A model generated the notes under the pieces. That model worked only from the letters and a program-made list of their open reading frames with translations. It was not told where the DNA came from and did not search any database. A stretch of DNA of 17,235 nucleotides from Bacteroidales bacterium. Lineage in GTDB: Bacteria; Bacteroidota; Bacteroidia; Bacteroidales; UBA932. The position numbers and the translations under genes are program-made. This document shows positions 13,834 to 17,235 of this stretch, one piece after another. The first letter of the stretch is position 1. Every line of letters begins with the position of its first letter. Where the stretch lies: positions 1 through 17,235 of the forward strand of contig JAFZMA010000233.1 of the NCBI GenBank assembly GCA_017551215.1, read 5' to 3'.

Positions 13834-15807
13834 ATGAATGTTTTGAGAAGATTATCCGCATTGCTGGCCCTGTGTTTTTTCTTTGGGACGGCATACGCCC
13901 AGTTTGATATAGAACAGCCTGTAAAATGGAAGGCCTCTCTGGAGGAACTGTCTGAAGGAGTGTTTGAGGTTCAGGTAGTTGCGGCTATCAATAAGGAGTG
14001 GCACACCTATGGTCTGGGACCTTACGACGGAGGCCCGAATCCCACAGTCCTGACTGTTGCAGGAGAGGGTGTTGAACTTGTTGGGGAGCCATATATTATG
14101 CATGGCGGAAAAAAGGTTTTTGACGAGGTGTTCGGAATGGAGATAGACCTTCTGGAAGACGGGGCTGTGATAGCCCAGAAGATTAAACTGGCCCCGGGAG
14201 CCGGAAAGATAGATGTGGGAGTTGAGTGGCAGGCCTGTACAGAAGGAACATGTGCTCCGCCGGAAGAAAAGCATTTAACGCTTTCTGCTCCGGCATCTTT
14301 CTCAGGCGCTGAAACAGAGGGAAGCAAGGCCGGTGGCTCTTTGTGGGCATTTATTCTGGAAGCAATAGGATGGGGACTGCTGGCGCTTCTTACGCCTTGC
14401 GTTTTCCCCATGATTCCTATGACCGTTTCTTTCTTCTTGAAACAGAACGAGAAGAATCCGGCAAAAGGGAAATTCATGGCCATGCTCTACGGAATCTGCA
14501 TAGTTCTCATATACACTATCCCGATTGCGATAATAATACTGCTCACTTACCTGATAGGTGGCGGAAATATGGCTGCGGATATTTTCAACTGGTTGGCAAC
14601 CAGCTGGATAAACGTGCTGTTCTTCCTGATATTCGTGCTGTTTGCCCTGAGCTTCTTCGGGGCATTTGAGATAACGCTGCCATCCAGTGTGGTAAACAAG
14701 GCAGACAGCAAATCCAATCGCGGAGGAATAATAGGGGTGTTCTTTATGGCGCTGACTCTGGTGCTTGTGTCTTTTTCCTGCACAGGTCCGATTGTTGGCT
14801 CAGCGATAATAAAGAGCATGCAGGGAGAGGTGATGACACCGATCATCGTGATGCTGGTGTTCTCCATTGTGTTTGCCATTCCGTTCACGATTTTTGCCTT
14901 TGCTCCGAGTCTGCTGAAGAAGCTGCCGAAGAGCGGGGGATGGCTTAACAGCGTTAAGGTGGTGCTGGGATTCATAGAACTGGCTCTGGGTATGAAGTTC
15001 CTGAGCGTGGCGGACCAGACCTACCACTGGGGAATCCTGGACAGGGAGGTTTACCTTGCGTTCTGGATTGTGATTGCCGGCTTGCTTGGAATGTATCTTA
15101 TTGGAAAACTGCGTTTTAAATACGATAGCCCGAAGGAATATGTTGGTGTCGGGAGGCTCATACTGGCCATCATAACCTTTGCGTTTATGGTGTACATGAT
15201 TCCGGGATTGTGGGGCGCGCCTCTCAAGGCCCTGAGCGGCTACCTTCCTCCGATGCAGACGCAGGACTTTGTGGTGGTGCATACCAGCGGCGCTGAAATG
15301 GGAACGTTTGGTTTTTCCACGGAAGCGGAAAAAGCGCATCTTGCAGACAGGAAGTATTCTGACAAGTTGCATCTTCCGCATGGCCTTGTGGGATACTTCA
15401 CCTTTGACGAGGCCCTGAAAGCCAGCAAGGAACAGAACAAGCCGATATTCTTTGATTTTACCGGCCACGGCTGCGTGAACTGCAGGGAGATGGAAGCTAG
15501 AGTGTGGAGCGATCCCCAGGTTCTGGATATGCTCCGCAACGACTTTGTTATCTGCTCCCTGTACGGAGATGACAAGATGAACGTTCTTCCGGAAGACTAT
15601 CTTACGCTGGAAGATGGGACCGTCCTCAAGGGAATGGGCAAGATCAACTCCAGATTTGTGCGTGAAAAATTCAGCGCAAACGCCCAGCCGTTCTATCTTG
15701 TTCTGGATTCGGACGGCAATCCGCTGGTTGAGCCTATGGGCTACAACCTGAACGTGGACAACTATGTGTCTTTCCTGAAAAAGGGTCTGGCCGCTTACGG
15801 CAAGTGA
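13834..15807 (+). CDS. dsbD: Thiol:disulfide interchange protein DsbD
   Basis: A 657-residue inner-membrane electron carrier that moves reducing power from cytoplasmic thioredoxin to periplasmic thiol proteins. The order is: signal peptide (1-22); periplasmic DsbD-alpha-like immunoglobulin domain (about 23-155) with its redox pair in ACTEGTC (Cys135, Cys140); transmembrane CcdA-like core (about 172-465) with the paired cysteines in LLTPCVFP (Cys189) and FSCTGP (Cys316); and a periplasmic thioredoxin-fold gamma domain (about 515-655) with the active site GCVNC (Cys547, Cys550). All six redox cysteines are present, so the relay should work. It has its own promoter and stands alone; the stop is one base from that of the convergent gene. 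Confidence 0.96.
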   Translation: MNVLRRLSALLALCFFFGTAYAQFDIEQPVKWKASLEELSEGVFEVQVVAAINKEWHTYGLGPYDGGPNPTVLTVAGEGVELVGEPYIMHGGKKVFDEVFGMEIDLLEDGAVIAQKIKLAPGAGKIDVGVEWQACTEGTCAPPEEKHLTLSAPASFSGAETEGSKAGGSLWAFILEAIGWGLLALLTPCVFPMIPMTVSFFLKQNEKNPAKGKFMAMLYGICIVLIYTIPIAIIILLTYLIGGGNMAADIFNWLATSWINVLFFLIFVLFALSFFGAFEITLPSSVVNKADSKSNRGGIIGVFFMALTLVLVSFSCTGPIVGSAIIKSMQGEVMTPIIVMLVFSIVFAIPFTIFAFAPSLLKKLPKSGGWLNSVKVVLGFIELALGMKFLSVADQTYHWGILDREVYLAFWIVIAGLLGMYLIGKLRFKYDSPKEYVGVGRLILAIITFAFMVYMIPGLWGAPLKALSGYLPPMQTQDFVVVHTSGAEMGTFGFSTEAEKAHLADRKYSDKLHLPHGLVGYFTFDEALKASKEQNKPIFFDFTGHGCVNCREMEARVWSDPQVLDMLRNDFVICSLYGDDKMNVLPEDYLTLEDGTVLKGMGKINSRFVREKFSANAQPFYLVLDSDGNPLVEPMGYNLNVDNYVSFLKKGLAAYGK

Positions 15808-15808
15808 T

Positions 15809-16390
15809 TTAGAACCTGAGGTTTACGCCCAGGACAATCAGCGGCTCAATCCAGCAGCCGGAACCTGTGGCGAACATTGTGTTGAAATCTGCCCTCACGT
15901 ATGGAGATATTGTAACATCTCCGGCGTTGAAAGCTTTTCCCACTCCTACACCTGCCACCAGACCTCCGTCGTCAAGATCGCTGTCTGAAAATCCCAAGAC
16001 TCCGCCCGCTCTCAGATTGAGGTAGAACGGATCCTTGCAGTTAGAGAAATTATATCTGTAATCTGCGAAAACAGGAATGCTGTATCTGTACTGCTTGTAT
16101 TTCTTTACTGTTCCGTCGCCAACGGTTACGGTTACGTCTCCGCTTTTGTCCCTATAGTAATCCAGTCCTATACCCAGTCCGATAGAACTTGTTGCGGAGC
16201 TTTGCCTGCCCACAATAAAATAACCTCCCACTTTTCTTTCCCATTCCCTGCTGAGGCAGAGTCCAAATTCTCCCCCGGCTTCATAATAGTTGTAGCGGGT
16301 GAAACTGGAACTCTTGTCTTGAGAAAACAGCACTGTTGATGAAAGCAGCACCATGGCCGCGATTGTTGCATAGATTCTTAAAGTTTTCAT
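15809..16390 (-). CDS. Putative outer-membrane beta-barrel protein
   Basis: A 193-residue exported protein with a signal peptide (MKTLRIYATIAAMVLLSSTVLFS, then QD). Amphipathic strands are visible (YYEAGGEFGLCLSREW, VGGYFIVGRQ, SSIGLGIGLDYYRD, QYRYSIPVFADYRYNF, FYLNLRAGGVLGF, TISPYVRADFNTMF) and the last residues LGVNLRF end in Phe, as expected for a small OmpX/OmpW-like barrel, perhaps eight strands. No exact family is recognised. It starts 14 bases after purN on the same strand and has no promoter of its own that I can see, so it is probably transcribed with purN although the functions look unrelated. It ends one base from the dsbD stop, with no room for a terminator between them. Confidence 0.8.
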   Translation of the reverse strand: MKTLRIYATIAAMVLLSSTVLFSQDKSSSFTRYNYYEAGGEFGLCLSREWERKVGGYFIVGRQSSATSSIGLGIGLDYYRDKSGDVTVTVGDGTVKKYKQYRYSIPVFADYRYNFSNCKDPFYLNLRAGGVLGFSDSDLDDGGLVAGVGVGKAFNAGDVTISPYVRADFNTMFATGSGCWIEPLIVLGVNLRF

Positions 16391-16404
16391 ATAGTTGAAG
16401 TCTT

Positions 16405-17034
16405 TTATACAAAGATAGCAAAATAAGCCTCAGCGATGCGGGGATAGTCTGCCTGCTCCCTGATATGGATTTTGGCCTCCAGAGATTCCAGGGTCTCATC
16501 ATCGCTGAGGATGAAGCTGGACTGGAAGAGGATTTTGCCGTGGTCCATTTCTTCATCCACCAGGTGAATTGTGATGCCGCTGTAAAAGGCTCTGTGGCTT
16601 TCCGGATTCTCGGCGATGGATTTATGCATGTCTTCAAGTACGGCCTTGTGTACCCTCTCTCCGTACATTCCCTTGCCCCCGTAGCTTGGCAGCAGGGCCG
16701 GGTGGATATTGAGGATTCTGCCCGGATACAGGTCTATGAGCACTTTTGGAATCTGAAGCAGATAGCCGGCCAGGAGGATGAAGTCTATGCTGTGTTCCCT
16801 GAGAACATCCAGGATATCCGGTTTGGCCTCTCCGTCCGCCATCAGCTGACTCTTTTTCATTACCACAGAGGGCACGTTCAGACGCTCCGCCCTTGCCAGG
16901 ACACCGGCGTTTTCCTTGTTGCAGACCACAATGCAAACCCTGGCTTTCTGGCCTTTCAGTTCATAATTGAAATGGCGGATGAGATTTTCCGCGTTGGTTC
17001 CGCTGCCCGACGCAAACACTGCAATGTTAAACAT
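16405..17034 (-). CDS. purN: Phosphoribosylglycinamide formyltransferase
   Basis: A 209-residue cytoplasmic enzyme of purine synthesis that transfers a formyl group from 10-formyltetrahydrofolate to GAR. The N-terminal nucleotide-binding loop FASGSGTN (7-14) and the catalytic residues are clear: Asn109 and His111 in RILNIHPALLPSYGG, and Asp164 in HLVDEEMDHG. FILLAGYL (85-92) forms part of the folate pocket. Compared with E. coli PurN there are extra residues at about 133-152 (LEDMHKSIAENPESHRAF), which I believe is normal in Bacteroidota. It is divergent from acpP, a familiar Bacteroidales arrangement. Its leader is about 80 bases if the box at 17122-17129 is used. Confidence 0.95.
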   Translation of the reverse strand: MFNIAVFASGSGTNAENLIRHFNYELKGQKARVCIVVCNKENAGVLARAERLNVPSVVMKKSQLMADGEAKPDILDVLREHSIDFILLAGYLLQIPKVLIDLYPGRILNIHPALLPSYGGKGMYGERVHKAVLEDMHKSIAENPESHRAFYSGITIHLVDEEMDHGKILFQSSFILSDDETLESLEAKIHIREQADYPRIAEAYFAIFV

Positions 17035-17121
17035 TATCCGTTTCTGACTGCGCTAAATTACACTTTTCAAGCTCTGGCACGCCTCTTGCTTCGGGAGCGT
17101 GGCGTAACGGCCTGCAATGGA

Positions 17122-17129
17122 CAAATATA
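17122..17129 (-). promoter_or_regulatory. -7 box for purN
   Basis: On the minus strand TATATTTG matches the consensus. It is 88 bases upstream of the purN ATG. The leader between holds a GC-rich stretch but I see no known riboswitch in it. Confidence 0.55.
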
Positions 17130-17148
17130 CTCATTAAAAAATTTTGTT

Positions 17149-17156
17149 TATATTTG
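17149..17156 (+). promoter_or_regulatory. -7 box for acpP
   Basis: TATATTTG matches the consensus and lies 48 bases before the acpP ATG, with an AT-rich leader. It sits about 20 bases from the opposing purN box, so each promoter's -33 region falls on the other's -7 box. Confidence 0.65.
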
Positions 17157-17204
17157 CAGCCTACTAAAATTATAAACTTATTGTATTAACTAAAATTTTT
17201 GATC

Positions 17205-17235
17205 ATGGCAGACATTACTTCAAAAGTTAAGGAGA
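17205..17235 (+). CDS. acpP: Acyl carrier protein, N-terminal fragment (cut by window end)
   Basis: Only ten codons are present, MADITSKVKE. This matches the usual start of Bacteroidota acyl carrier protein (M-[SA]-D-I-x-S/K-V-K), whose 4'-phosphopantetheine arm carries acyl chains in fatty-acid synthesis. The phosphopantetheine serine lies outside the window. The call leans on the divergent purN neighbour and the strong promoter as well as on the ten residues. Confidence 0.75.
   Translation, partial: MADITSKVKE

Noticed and set aside
16465..17175. 236-codon open frame on the plus strand
   Set aside because: It is antisense to purN and runs through the divergent promoter region; purN has all catalytic motifs.

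Overview
The window looks like chromosome from a member of the Bacteroidota, most likely a Bacteroidales species of moderate GC. The main reasons are repeated promoter boxes of the Bacteroidota form TAnnTTTG (for example at 87-94, 2969-2976, 8448-8455, 10079-10086 and 17149-17156), the near absence of Shine-Dalgarno leaders, a PheS of the Bacteroidota type with a cysteine-rich insert, a DUF3667 protein, and purN divergent from acpP. I cannot name the genus. No mobile element, CRISPR array or prophage was seen, and no stretch longer than 300 bases lacks a gene.

Layout. 1-1147: a possible gene tail, then pheS. 1148-1304: a short intergenic segment dominated by a large inverted repeat containing three smaller hairpins. 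1305-2918 (-): a secreted GHL10-type glycoside hydrolase-like protein. 2945-3358: a tRNA cluster, Gly(GCC), Leu(GAG), Leu(UAA), with promoters and terminator-like hairpins. 3372-8373 (-): a tightly packed five-gene operon. 8476-10061 (+): a secreted protein translationally coupled to a DUF3667 membrane protein. 10091-11548: a PreA-like flavoprotein with an extra N-terminal Fe-S domain. 11566-13667: an outer-membrane barrel candidate, a secreted alpha/beta hydrolase and a lipoprotein. 13834-15807: dsbD. 15809-17034 (-): a barrel-like protein downstream of purN. 17205-end: the first codons of acpP.

The most unusual part is the minus-strand operon. In transcription order it encodes a (p)ppGpp-synthetase-domain protein, an HD-type alarmone hydrolase, an aminoglycoside-phosphotransferase-fold kinase, a membrane Cache sensor fused to a SpoIIE-type PP2C phosphatase and an RsbW-like serine kinase domain, and a SpoIIAA/RsbV-like STAS protein. 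Gene spacing is 1 nt, then two ATGA overlaps, then 26 nt, so co-expression is very likely. The inferred theme is one signalling module in which an extracytoplasmic signal sets the phosphorylation state of a STAS switch protein and is tied to making and destroying a nucleotide alarmone. The individual domain calls are firm; the functional link between them is a hypothesis.

The remaining genes are largely housekeeping or envelope functions: translation (pheS, tRNAs), purine synthesis (purN), fatty-acid synthesis (acpP), periplasmic thiol chemistry (dsbD) and several exported proteins of unknown role.
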